A stretch of DNA of 64,000 nt from Microcebus murinus. Its lineage: Eukaryota > Chordata > Mammalia > Primates > Cheirogaleidae. This document shows, piece by piece, positions 35,593 through 50,212 of this stretch (its first letter is position 1; each line of letters opens with the position of its first letter). The stretch is from assembly GCF_040939455.1 (NCBI RefSeq), contig NC_134120.1, positions 56,745,001-56,809,000 on the forward strand. The letters are read 5' to 3'. Under the pieces are notes generated by a model that saw only the letters and a list, made by a program, of their open reading frames with translations, did not search any database and was not told the origin of the DNA. Position numbers and translations under genes: made by a program.

Positions 35593-37237
35593 TTAAGAAC
35601 AAATTAGAAGAAATCACAACAAACAACATCACCTTTAAAAACTTTCTGTTCCTATGAGAATTGCTTTCTTGTACGTTGATCCAGACACCAACGTGTGAGA
35701 AGAGCAAAACAGAAAAAAACGCATAATAAAAACAATTCACACTTTAGATTCCTACCACTCACTTCAGAGAGTGTCCTGCCTTCAGCAGTGCCAAGACTAG
35801 CTTTATTTACCTTACCCCCACATTTCACTTCAAAAATCCAGATGAGTAAGAAATCTGTGTGGTATTACACGTTCACTCAAAAGTATTCACAAATTAAAGT
35901 ATAACAGATAATCCAATTACCTGCGAATTTTCACCAAACTTCAGGGACTTGAATAGTTAAACTTTACATTGGCAATGACATTAGACTTTTAGTAAAGTTA
36001 TCTAGATGCACTCATCATACGGAAATGCTTTTTATGATCATTAAGATGCTGTAAGCAGAATAAGATGTGTTCTTAAAAGCAAAGGAAGAATCTTCTCTTT
36101 CAGTGGTCTTGCTCAGCTGTCAATAAAAGTCTTTCTCCTACTGACTAATTTATAGAATCTTAACAATGGGAAGAAACCTGGAGATCATGTACCCATGGAC
36201 CAGTTCAAAGCAGAATTCACCTTGGCCCCTCCCTAACATACCACAGGGGAAATCTCTATGAAGGGAGGTGATATTTAGCTGTCTTGTTTTGTTTTGTTTC
36301 CCTAAATAATGATATGCCTAAGTGATGAAAAGTAAACCCAAGATGATCTCAATAAACTATGCATGGAATGAAAGTGACTGCTAAGTTTCACCATGAGCAA
36401 GTTTAAGTTTTAAGAGAAACATTACCTGCAAGAGTTATATAAGAAATACTTATTTGACATATTTTAGACAATATGGGAGAAATGAAGCTAATACTACATG
36501 GTTCGTTCATCATCAAGATTTATAATCTAGTAGAGGCTATTTACAAAAAATATTTATAAAAAATTATTGCAAGCTAAGACATAAGTGCCATCAGAAAGGT
36601 ATATATGAAGTATCTTGGGTATTTAAAGCAGAGAAACTATACTTCCTACCAAAGGGATAGATTTACATTTTTAATAAAATTTTTAAAGTATCAGAGTTAT
36701 GTTTATTTCCTGAATACTTCCCTAAGCATACGAATTATTGGAGTTTATTATAGACCCTACATAGACTAAGTGCCAAATGAATCTTTGTTCCATTAATAAA
36801 TGAGAAAAACATTAGAAATAAAGTAAAAGAAATTATGTTAAATGTGAACTATTACCTGAAACATAGTATGATCCTTAAATATGAAAAGGGCAACCTAAAC
36901 AATTATGGAGAGGGCCAAATGTCCATATGGGGGTAGATGAAAAATGATCAAGATCCGTTAGAGCTGAACTTGTTATGTTCTTATTTTTCTTAAGCACATA
37001 TAGAAGGATAATCTTTAATCCATATAGAAGGATAAACATTTTAAGTTCATCTCCTTGAGACTTCTTAAATATTGAAAAAGAATATATGGAGAGAGTGAAC
37101 ACAGATCAAATCATCAAATTGGATTAGGGAGATTATTTTCGCTTTGTCGGCATTACTGTCACTACACAGAGAGTACTATGGACTGAAAACATTGACAGCA
37201 ACAGTCATCTGTGGGCACAACTGCCTGTTTCCCAGTG
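35593..37237. other. No recognised feature
   Basis: AT-rich, no recognised repeat family or exon. Confidence 0.4.
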
Positions 37238-37414
37238 TCCGCTGCATGTATTTCTTCTTCAATGGAATATCTTCTCAAAAATTATCCCAGTTGTATTCTT
37301 AAACATGCTTTTGAGAAAAAAGCTCTTAGTAGCTGTTCCAAAAGAAGCTTTTCCAGTGTTCCCAGGCCATATGGAGGACTTGGTCTTTATCATAAGGACA
37401 TTGGGTAGCCACTG
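37238..37414 (-). repeat. Left arm of a diverged ~175-bp inverted repeat
   Basis: Its complement aligns along its length with 39057-39222. Shared blocks, in the order of the right arm, include GATAAAGACCAAGTCCT, TTTGGAACAGCTACTAAGAG, CTCAAAAGCATGTTTAAGAA and ATATTCCATTGA. The arms differ by substitutions and a few small indels, so the duplication is old. Confidence 0.85.
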
Positions 37415-38049
37415 TACCTACTTAGCCGAGCTCCAGATTTGCACTAAAAGTTATTTGATTTGCATAATGTCTTAACTTGGGTCCTCTCAGGAGTACATCT
37501 GGACGCGCAGCTTTGAGCAGAGGTGGTGTATTGGGCTGGTGAAGAACACGTCTCTGTGGGAGCAAGGCAGTGAGACGGGGCAGTGGAGGAAGCAGGCACG
37601 CAGCCCATGTCAGCCCAGAGGGGACCCATCCTCCAACTCTCCCACTGGCTGAGGATGGCTCCTGGGGAGTGATATTCCGCCAGAAAGTCCCTTTGCTGCT
37701 CTGGGTCTTAGTGGCCAGAGAAAGTCCCTTAGGTAAAGAAACCCAGGAACAGACGTTAAGTGAGACAAGGAGACACGCGGGCACCAGAGCACCTGCCATA
37801 CGTGGAATGCGCGTCTTGGCCCTGACGGGCATTTTAAAAGCTGTCGTGCTTGAGGTGTCAGAGGCAACGGGGAAGCCACCTCCCAAACCCTGCCGGGTCC
37901 TTGTAACCGTCTTCCGTTGCGAGTCCTTGGTTGTAAGCTGACTTGTGCACTCTACCATTTCCCTTCTCTTCTCATTGCTCTAGAAGAAGAAGAAGCACAA
38001 ACCAACCTAGAGTCAAACCTGGAAGCATGCAGTCTCACTGGAAGCCAAC
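37415..38049. other. Unassigned; splice-acceptor-like site at 37957-37983
   Basis: Inside the inverted repeat. On the plus strand a strong polypyrimidine tract (CCCTTCTCTTCTCATTGCT) ends CTAG directly before AAGAAGAAGAAGCAC, resembling a 3' splice site. The 178-codon minus frame 37422-37958 shows no recognisable domain and is not called. Confidence 0.3.
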
Positions 38050-38760
38050 AGAGAAGTGAGGCCTGGCACGCGAGATCCCGGGTAGCAGGTTCCCGACAAA
38101 CCGCGGGAGAAAGGAAACCGGGCGCCGCTCTGGCCGCGCGGCCACGGTGATGCGGGCAACCAAGCCAGCTCCCGCGTGATTTCAGTAATTCAAGAAAAAT
38201 TATAAAAAGTGCATGCCAACAAACCTGAAGACATTACTTGGAGCTCTCAATGAGTTCTAAAATAAACCAGTATACCTGAAGCCTGCAACGGCTGTCTAGG
38301 GATTTAAGAGGAAGCTGGCCGTGAGCAGGGGCGCCTGCAGCAGCCTCTGCCTGCCCTCCGCTCGCAGCCGCCTGCGGGTCACGCCAGCCCGCGCACTGCC
38401 GCCTGCGGGTCACGCCAGCCCGCGCACTGCCGCCTGCGGGTCACGCCAGCCCGCGCACTGCCGCCTCAGCAGCGCGCACCCTTTCTGGCCACGTTTCTTT
38501 AACGACGGCGATGGGTCAGCGTCGTGCACATTTTCTCTTCTGCCCTCCCGCCACATGATGACGCCTGACTCGCCCCATTTAAAGGAGGAATAGTTTCCAT
38601 TTAGATTTGGGGTTTATGACAAACTTCATGCTCAGGGCTAAGTTTTTGAACTTCTGAAAGAAAATACATTCCCCACGCTCCACCCAGTCTTCCTGAGGAG
38701 CCGGTGCCAGGCCGCGACAGCCTGGCGTTCGGGACACTGTGAGGCGGCGAGGCACAGCGG
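38050..38760. promoter_or_regulatory. CpG-rich patch, weak CpG-island candidate
   Basis: CpG-dense blocks at about 38065-38180 (GGCGCCGCTCTGGCCGCGCGG), 38325-38515 and 38690-38765 interrupted by AT-rich DNA. No identifiable exon. It may be a small promoter or enhancer, or a remnant island. It contains the minisatellite at 38367-38466. Confidence 0.35.
38367..38466 (+). repeat. 31-bp minisatellite, three identical copies
   Basis: Units 38371-38401, 38402-38432 and 38433-38463 are identical (each begins CCTGCGGGTCACGCCAGCCC and ends GCGCACTGCCG), with partial matches extending a few bases on both sides. GC-rich with several CpGs per unit. Perfect identity points to recent expansion. Confidence 0.95.
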
Positions 38761-39056
38761 ACTCCCTTGTAATGACGCAAGCAGATAAAGTAGATTTATT
38801 CTTAGGTTTGTTTAGGCACGATTTTCAATATATGCATTTTGATTGCTTATTCCTTAACTACTTTTTACCAGGTATTTGTTGACCAACCTTCTCTGTGTAA
38901 TAAATAGAGGCGTACAACAGTGTGCAGCACAGGCGCGATCTCCACTTCATCACTTATGCACAAACACAATCATAATTTTCCTGACAAAAATCAAGGAAGA
39001 GGAGTGACCAGAATGCTGCCATCTGTGTCCATCTGATTTTGTCACCCCGTGCCCTT

Positions 39057-39222
39057 CAGTGGCCTCACGGTGTCCTTAGGATAAAGACCAAGTCCTTCAT
39101 ATGGCTTGGAAGGTCTTCCTTTGGAACAGCTACTAAGAGCTTTTCTCAAAAGCATGTTTAAGAATCCAGTTTAGGTAATGTTTAAGAAAATATTCCATTG
39201 ATGAAGAGACATATGCAGTGGA
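39057..39222 (+). repeat. Right arm of the diverged inverted repeat
   Basis: Pairs with 37238-37414. The first part (TGTCCTTAGGATAAAGACC) resembles old L2-like dispersed sequence, so the pair may be two copies of one composite repeat in opposite orientation and not a segmental inversion. Confidence 0.85.
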
Positions 39223-40149
39223 AATCTTTATTTTCTTTTATTCCACAATTCTTTTGCATAAAACATAGTAAATAGAGAACCCTACATGGTTTTTATAGAG
39301 GAATATGCACATACTTTATTCACATATGCAAATTGATTCAATTTAGAAACCTCAAAATGGTAGTGTCTTAGTTCCTAGAAAAGCATGGTCTAAAAATGTA
39401 GAAAAGAATTCAACAAGATGAGAAATTTCTCAATGTTTAAATACAATAAATGAAAGTATACATTTGGGGATTAGGTTTGAATTAGTGACATGCACTGATT
39501 CCGGCAGCCTGCCCAGTGGGTGCAGATTGAACCCATGAATCAGCTTTCATTTTATTTTAAAATTGAGTTTTCCAAATGACAGTGAGTATTGGAGCTCAGG
39601 AGCCCTCCTGGCTTTCTGTGTTTTGATTTCACCTCTCATTTTTCACTCTCCGGGGCCATGTGGCTTCTAGGGGCCAGGCCTAGCAGGCCACGGTGGGTCT
39701 GTTCCCTTCTAAGCCCTGGTATCTGGGCGGGGAGTGGTCTACATTCCTGCTTCTTCAGCACTCCTGTGGCTGGCTGTGTCAACAGAGCATTTTAAATGCT
39801 AAATTCAATTAAGTGACCAATTTGTTTCTCCATATTTTTATGCCACTTGAGACAAACCACATTGGTAGAAGTGGCGTTTGTTCCCTAAGGAGTCTGCCTG
39901 TGCACCCTGTGCAGTCAGAGTTCTCATAAAGACACACACAGTGTTTAAGCTACATTTTTGCTAACAAAGAATCATATTTAGAAGATAGAATTTAAAAATG
40001 GAAGGAATCTAAGAGGTTATCTAAGCCTAAGACATCATGATGAGAAAACTTAGGGACAGAGAAATGAAGTGACTTGTTGCACATCAGTAAGAACTAAGAA
40101 GATGAGTTAGCGTCTACACCACCCCTTTGGCTGGTCAAAGCCACCCCCT
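39223..40149. other. Mostly unassigned; possible MIR fragment near 40005-40110
   Basis: GATGAGAAAACTTAGGGACAGAG followed by GAAGTGACTTGTTGCACATCAG fits the core of a reversed MIR-type SINE. Nothing else was recognised. Confidence 0.35.
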
Positions 40150-40540
40150 CTCAGTTCCCTCTGAATTTCCTCCTGCTGACCTTTTTCTCTCAGTCTCCCT
40201 TGTGGTTCCATCCTTCATTTCTCACCCCCGTCCATGCCTCCTCCCTTCCTCCACCCTCCACTCTGGCAGGCTCCTTGAGATGCCTTCATGCTAGTGACTT
40301 CTGTTATCTCCCCTACAGGTGAACCTCAAATGTTTCTGTTCCAGCTTTTCTCACTTTCTCCTGACTGCTACTGCTGATGACAATTGAGGGCCAGGTCTTC
40401 TCCTGAACCACCTCATTCCTCAGTGTGCCCAATGTACCCATCCAAATGTTTTCCCAGTCCCATATTTCTTCAGCAAATTACTCTACTATGCCAGACATTT
40501 CCCCAAAGCAAAAACTTGGTCATAATTGTTGAATCATCTA

Positions 40541-40588
<48 letters not shown>

Positions 40589-40830
40589 GCATACACCATT
40601 CAATCAGTTAACAATGCCCCCTCTAAGTCCCTCTGGAGCCTCTGGAGTCCACCCTCTCATCGCATCTCCACCATCACTTCCTCATTCCCACTCTTCTCTC
40701 CTCTGACACACCTTGGTGAGAGACTACTCCTCTGTCCCCAGAGGGCTCCTGGGGTCCTCTCCTTCCCTCCTCCAGTAGTCATAGTGACAGGCTGGTTCAT
40801 GAGACTGAGTCAGCCCCTCAGGGGAACTCA
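40150..40830 (+). repeat. L2-like old LINE fragment with CA microsatellite
   Basis: Pyrimidine-rich, stop-laden sequence with blocks such as TTCTCACTTTCTCCTGACTGC and ACTCTACTATGCCAGACATTTCC that look like the 3' part of old LINE-2-type repeats. Assignment is tentative. Confidence 0.35.
40541..40586 (+). repeat. (CA)n microsatellite
   Basis: About 20 CA units with one interruption near the start (CACACACCACAC). Confidence 0.95.
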
Positions 40831-41149
40831 TCCGAAGAAACAAATTTCTGAAAATTTGGTCTGAAAATTCTCCTAGTATTAGCACTTCCAGAGATCACAG
40901 GCTTCCGGAGAGAAAATGCCCTGAGGCCACCACATCTCTGAGCTCTAAATATTCAGAGCTGCAGCATGAGCCTCTTCTGTGAGGATTAGTCCCACTGTGC
41001 CTCAACGCTGCATGATTTGTGTGCACATGATGCAATGAGCAACCATTACAGTGACTGCATAATCCACCATTCTCTTTTAGTAGTATAAGCATTTAAATCT
41101 ACACAGAACTCTGGAAACGTCACTGTGGTTGCAACTCACAAATTTTATT
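40831..41149. other. No recognised feature
   Basis: Short unassigned stretch before the L1M. Confidence 0.4.
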
Positions 41150-44163
<3,014 letters not shown>

Positions 44164-44989
44164 GCCCAGGAGTCAATAACAATCCACACCACATTTTTGT
44201 TAATATCACTTTGTTTCTCTGATACTTTGACAAAACACTCTGAATTCTGTCCATTGAGTGGATCTTGTCCTTCTTCAGTAACCACCTGGCCATGAGCAGG
44301 TCATGCTGCAGCCCCCTTTGAGATGAGTGTTGGCTCACCACATCTGAACTACTTTCTGCAAGCCCTGCTGCCTTTTGCAGATCCTCCAGTACCAATCATC
44401 TGTGAGTATTCGTTCAGCTATGGAGTTAAAGATCTCATCAAGCAGAGGGATGTGGGGCTCAATATATGCATTGCCACTGCTCGTGTTTGCATGGGTCCCC
44501 TCAGTGGGGGAGCACACCATTTCTTTTTGATGCAATTCCTCTGTGCAGTTCCCTCCCAATTGGAGTATTTTTCTGACACAGCCCATTATGTGCAGAGCAT
44601 TTCAGGTCTCAAAATAATTTGTGTCATTTAGTAACAGATACAGCTTAAGTCAGGGATCAATAACAGGCTAATAGTTGTCTCTTAAAAACAGTTTACCTGG
44701 CAGCCATCGCAGACAGTTTCCTAATCTAGAATGCTGAGTGGCCGTCACAGGTTGGCAATTCAAGGGCTTTTTTCAAACATCCAGTCAAAGCAACTATTTG
44801 CTTCTGACAATTAATAGCATTTCATTGAATTATTTTTAGGGTTTCTTTGGGGATTAGAACATGTATTTTGAATCTATCACAATTTACTTAATGTTAATTT
44901 TTAATTATATCTGATGAAATGTGGGAACTTTGCAACAGAAGTTCATAAAAATTAAGGGGAAAACTATATATGTCCTCACTTATTTGCCA
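44164..44989. other. Unassigned sequence between two L1 blocks
   Basis: Not L1-like. On the minus strand it has overlapping frames of 83 and 90 codons (44335-44586, 44123-44395) and on the plus strand 102 codons (44323-44631), with cDNA-like composition. I cannot match any to a known protein. A retrocopy fragment is possible but unsupported. Confidence 0.35.
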
Positions 44990-45146
44990 TTTCAGATGTT
45001 CATACTTCCTTGTGGAGGATCAAGTTACTGTCTGGTGTCCTTTTCTTTTATCTGAAAGACTTTCTTTAATATTTCTTGAAGTATAAGTCGGCTAACAATA
45101 AATTCTGTTTTTGTTCATCTGAAAACATCTTAATTTAATACTTTAA
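44990..45146 (-). mobile_element. Old L1 fragment, left of the full-length L1
   Basis: Complement of an old L1 segment: TCTGAAAGACTTTCTTTAATATTTCTTGAAG and CATCTGAAAACATCTT. It continues on the other side at 51672, so the young L1 inserted into it. Confidence 0.6.
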
Positions 45147-45156
45147 TTTTTTTTTT

Positions 45157-45366
45157 ATTTCGGCATATTATGGGGGTACAGATTTTAAGGTTTGAATAAA
45201 TGCCCATTTCCCCCCTCCCCCCAAAAGACTGAGTCTCCATCATGACCATCCCCCAGATGGTGCACATCTCACTCATTATGTATGTATATACCCGCCCCCT
45301 CCCCCCTCCCACCTGCCCAATACCCTATTACTGTAGTACCTATGTGTCCACTTAGGTGCTACTCAG
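45157..45366 (-). other. L1 3'UTR with G-rich tracts
   Basis: On the L1 sense (minus) strand there are two G-tract clusters, one near 45291-45312 (GGGAGGGGGGAGGGGGCGGG) and one near 45209-45226 (GGGGGGAGGGGGG). Both are able in principle to form G-quadruplexes, a known feature of L1 3'UTRs. Confidence 0.75.
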
Positions 45367-48300
45367 TTAATACCAGTTTGCTGGAGAATATATCTGGTGC
45401 TTGTTTTTCCATTCTTGGGATACTTCACTTAGTAGTATGGGTTCCAGCTCTAACCAGGAAAATATAAGATGTGCTATATCACCGTTGTTTCTTAGAGCTG
45501 AATAGTACTCCATGGTATACATATACCACATTTTATTAATCCATTCTTGGATTGATGGGCACTTGGGCTGTTTCCACAGCCTTGCAATTATGAATTGTGC
45601 TGCTATAAACATTCGAGTACAGGTGTTCTTTTTGTAGAGTGTCATTGGATCATTTGGGTAGATGCCCAGCAATGGGATTGCTGGATCAAATGGTAGATTC
45701 ACTTGTATCGCTTTAAGGTATCTCCATATTGCTTTCCACATAGGTTGAACTAGTTTGCAGTCCCACCAGCAGTGTAGGAGTGTTCCTCTCTCTCCGCAAC
45801 CACGCCAGCATTTATTGTTTGGAGATTTTTTGATAAAGGCCATTCTCACTGGGGTTAAGTGATATCTCATTGTGGTTTTGATTTGCATTTCCCTGATGAT
45901 TAGAGATGTTGAGCATTTTTTCATATGTTTGTTGGCCATTCTTCTGTCTTCTTTAGAAAAGTTTCTGTTCAAGTCCTTTGCCCACTTTTTAATGGGGTTA
46001 TTTGATTTTTTCTTCCTGATTTTCGTGAGTTCTAAGTATATTCTAGTTATCAGTCCCTTATCGGATGCATAAGATGCAAAAATTTTCTCCCATTCTGTAG
46101 GTTGTCTGTTTACTTTCATGACTATTTCTTTGGCTGTGCAGAAGCTTTGTAGTTTGATCATGTGCCATTTATTTATTTTTGTTGCTGCTGTGATTGCCTT
46201 TGGGGACTTCTTCATAAACTCTTTGCCCAGGCCGATGTCTAGGAGAGTGTTTCCAACTTTTTCCTCTAGAGTTCTAATAGTTTCATACCTTTGGTTTAAG
46301 TCTGTTATCCAGCGTGAGTCGATTTTTGTGAGAGGTGCAAGGTGTGGGTCCTGTTTTAGCCTTCTACAGGTGGCTACCCAGTTTTCCCAGCACCATTTAT
46401 TGAAGAGGGATTCTTTTCCCCAGCGTATGTTTTTGTCTGCTTTGTCAAAGATTAGATGGCTATATGAGGATGGATTTATATCAGGATTCTCACATCTGTT
46501 CCACTGGTCAATATTCCTATTTTTGTGCCGATACCATATTGATTTAATTACTACAGCTTTGTAGTATAGTTTGATATCTGGCATATTAATGCCTCCCATT
46601 TTGTTTTTGTTGCCTAGAATTGCTCTTGATATTCGGGGTCTTCTTTGGTTCCATACGAAGCGTAAAATTAATTTTTCTATATCTGAAAAATGCTGATGGG
46701 ATTTTAATAGGTATTGCATTGAATCTGTAGATCAGTTTGGGTAGTATAGACATTTTGATGATATTGAGTCTGCCGATCCACGAGCATGGTATGGATTTCC
46801 ATCTGTTTACATCCTCTGCTATTTCCTTCTTCAGTGTTTCATAGTTCTCCCTGTAGAGGTCTTTTACCTCCTTGGTTAAGTATATTCCTAGGTACTTTAA
46901 TTTCTTTGTTGCGATTGTGAAGGGAATTGAGTCTTTGATTTGGTTCTCAATTAGATTGTTGTTGGCGTATATGAATGCCTCTGATTTCTGTGTATTGATT
47001 TTGTATCCTGAGACTTTACTAAATTCATTGATCAGTTCCAGGAGTTTCTTGGTTGAATCTTTGGGGTTTTCTAGATACAATATCATATCATCAGCAAACA
47101 GTGAAAGTTTGATCTCTTCTGCCCCTATTTGGATACCTTTGATTCCATTTTTCTGTCTGATTGCTGTAGCCAAGACTTCCAGCACTATGTTGAACAGAAG
47201 TGGAGATAGTGGGCAGCCTTGTCTGGTTCCAGTTCTAAGTGGGAATGATTTCAATTTTTCCCCATTCAATATGATGTTGGCTATGGGTCTGTCATATATG
47301 GCTTGTATCATTTTTAGGTATGTCCCTTCTATGCCTATTTTCTGAAGTGTTCGTATCATGAAAGGGTGTTGAATTTTGTCAAAAGCTTTTTCTGCATCTA
47401 TTGAAAGAATCATGTGGTCTTTGTTTTTGCTTCTGTTTATGTGGTGAATTGCATTTATAGATTTACGTATGTTGAACCATTCCTGCATCCCTGGGATGAA
47501 GCCCACTTGGTCGTGGTGGATTATTGTCTGGATTCGGTTAGCTAAGATTTTGTTGAAAATTTTTGCATCTATATTCATTAGGGATATTGGTCTGTAGTTT
47601 TCTTTTTTTGTTGCATCCTTTCCTGGTTTTGGTATCAGAGTAATATTCGCTTCATAAAAGGTGTCGGGGAGGTTTCCGTTCTTCTCGATGTTGTGGAATA
47701 GTTTCTGCAAGATAGGTACTAGTTCTTCTTTGTAAGTATGGTAAAATTCAGGTGTGAAGCCATCTGGACCGGGACTTTTCTTTTTAGGGAGATTTTTAAT
47801 TGCTGTTTCTATTTCAGCTGTTGAGATTGGTCTGTTCAGGGAATCTATTTCTTCCTGGTTGAGCCTAGGGAGGCTGTGTGTTTCTAGAAATTTGTCCATT
47901 TCCTCCACATTTTCCAGTTTGTGTGCATAAAGATTTTGGTAGTATTCATAAATTGTATCTTGTATCTCTTTGGAATCAGTTGTGATATCTCCTTTTTTAT
48001 GCCTGATGGAGCTTATTAGAGATTTCTCTTTTCTGCTTTTCGTTAGCTTAGCCAATGGTGTGTCAATTTTGTTTATTTTTTCAAAGAACCAACTTTTTGT
48101 TTTATTAATCTCCTGAATAGCTTCCCTGTTTTCAATTTCATTTAGTTCTGATTTGATCTTGTTGATTTCACTTCTTCTGCTGGGTTTGGGGTGGGTCTGT
48201 TCTTCTTTTTCCAGCTCTTTGAGTCGTTTCATTAGATTGTCTATTTGTGATCTTTTTGTCTTTTGGTTATAGGCATTTATGGAGATAAACTTTCCTCTCA

Positions 48301-49212
48301 GAACTGCTTTAGCTGTGTCTCAGAGGAGTTGATAACTTGTCTCTCCATTGTCCTTTTCTTCATAGAACTTTTTTATTTCCGTCTTGATTTCTTCATTTAC
48401 GAAGTAATCATTTAGTAGGAGGTTGTTTAATTTCCACGTTTTTGTGTAGAAATGTGAGTTTCTGTTAGGGTTGATTTCTAGTTTTAGTCCACTGTGATCC
48501 GAGAAGGTACATGGTATGATTTCTATTTTTTTAAATTTCTTGAGATTTTCTTTGTGTCCTAGGATATGGTCAATCTTAGAGAATGTCCCGTGAGCTGATG
48601 AGAAGAACGTATATTCAGTGGATTTGGGGTAGAATGTTCTGTAGATGTCTGTAGAGTTTTGTTTAAGTCCATTATTTCTTTATTAATTTTCTGTTTGAAG
48701 GATCTGTCTCGTGCCGTCAGTGGGGTGTTGAAATCTCCGGTGATTATGGAGTTGCTATTAATCCATTTGCTTAGATCCAGTAAGGTTTGCTTTATGAATC
48801 TGGGTGCACCTATGTTGGGTGCATATATATTTAAAATTGTTATCTCTTCTTGTTGGACTGTGCCCTTCACCATTATATAATGACCCTCTTTGTCTTTCAC
48901 TACTTTTGTTGGTTTAAAAACTAAATCGTCTGAAATTAGAACTGCCACAGCAGCCTTCTTTTGGCTTCTATTTGCTTGGAATATTGATATCCACCCTTTT
49001 ATTTTTAGTCTATATGCATCCTTGCAGGTTAGATGTGTTTCCTGAAGACAGCATATACTTGGCCTGTATTTTCTTATCCATTCAGCCAGCCTATGTCTCT
49101 TGAGTGGAGAGTTTAAGCCATTCACATTTATTGAGAGAACTGATAGGTAAGGTAGATTACTGATCATTCTGTTGGGTTGGATGTTGTTGCTATGATTTCT
49201 GTCTTGAGCCAT
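45367..49212 (-). pseudogene. L1 ORF2 (endonuclease-reverse transcriptase), broken
   Basis: ORF2p nicks target DNA and reverse transcribes L1 RNA at the nick. Starting at MAQDRNH (49212), the endonuclease domain shows the AP-endonuclease-type motifs SINVNGLN (about residues 27-34), CLQETH (55-60), NIYAPN (128-133) and GDFN (159-162). The reverse transcriptase keeps [13 protein letters not shown] and the catalytic FADD motif (codons 47098-47087). The C-terminal zinc knuckle CX3CX7HX4C is intact near 45760-45820. Three lesions split it: a frameshift near 48650 that removes the end of the endonuclease in frame, a TGA stop at 48322-48320 and a frameshift near 46690. The rest is 548 and 450 codons of continuous frame. 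It should not be active in cis. Confidence 0.92.
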
Positions 49213-49253
49213 TGTAATATCTGGCCTTTAATATCTTTGGGTTTTGGTTGTTT

Positions 49254-50212
49254 TTATAGTCGTGGGTTATTATTATGATGTTCCATGCGTAATGCTGTTT
49301 TAAGTACTTCTTGTAGGGCTGGTCTTGTCTTGGTGAATTCTCTGAGCCTTTGCTTGTCTGAGAATGTTTTTATTTCTCCTTCATATACGAAGCTTAGTTT
49401 TGCAGGGAATAATATTCTAGGCTGGGCATTGTTTTGTTTCAAAAGAGTGAGAATGGGGCCCCAGTCTCTCCTTGCTTGTAAAGTCTCATTAGAGAAGTCT
49501 GATGTTATTCGAATTGGCTTTCCCTTGTATGTTACTTGCTTCTTTTGTCTTACAGCTCTTAGAAGGGCCTCTTTAGTTGATACTTAGGTCAGTCTGATGA
49601 CTGCATGTCGTGACGTCTTCCTGTTTGCATTGAATCTCCCAGGGGTCCTCTGAGCTTCTTGAACTTATATATCAAGATTTTGAGCAAGGCTTGGGAAATT
49701 TTCCTCTATTATATCTTCAAACAGCTTTTCCAACCCTTGAGTGTTGTCTTCTTCCCCTTCTTGTAACCCTGTGACCCTCACATTAGGTTTCTTCACATAA
49801 TCCCACAGCTCTTGTAGGCTTTGCTCTTTTCTCTTGTTTCTCTGCTCTATTTCTGTGACTGATTTATTTAATTGGAGGTGTTATCTTTAAGCTCTGAGAT
49901 TCTTTCTTCTGTTTGATCTACCCTGTTTTTGAGACTTTCCACTGTATGTTGTAGCTCCTTGAATTGATTCTTCATTTCCAGGAGTTCGGTTACACTTTTC
50001 TTCATTGTGTCTATTTCTTTTCCCATATCCTAGAGGCTTTTTGTGGTTTCTTTGTATTGGTTATTGAGTTGTTGTTGCAGCTGGGTGAGTGTTCTTATGA
50101 TCCACATACGAAATTCCTCTTCTGTCATATTGGTTGCCTGATTTTGGTTGGTGTCCGTTTCTAGGGGGCTGGTGCTCCTCTTTGGTGGTGTGTTTTCCGT
50201 TTGGTTCTTCAT
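49254..50212 (-). pseudogene. L1 ORF1 (RNA-binding chaperone), broken
   Basis: ORF1p forms trimers on L1 RNA. The start MKNQTENTPPKRS is at 50212, followed by a glutamine/leucine-rich region and a predicted coiled coil, and the C-terminal RNA-binding part near 49254-49560 (including KGKPIRITSDFSNETL and RDWGPILTLLK). It is broken by an in-frame TAG (50032-50030), stops/frameshifts near 49870, 49665 and 49585. The C-terminal 62 codons (49442-49254) end NNNPRL. The 41-bp gap to ORF2 resembles the usual short inter-ORF spacer. Confidence 0.88.

Noticed and set aside
37422..37958. 178-codon minus-strand frame
   Set aside because: No recognisable domain or splice support; several overlapping frames on both strands indicate a GC-rich chance frame.
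46118..47345. Plus-strand frames of 148 and 157 codons
   Set aside because: Antisense shadows of L1 ORF2.
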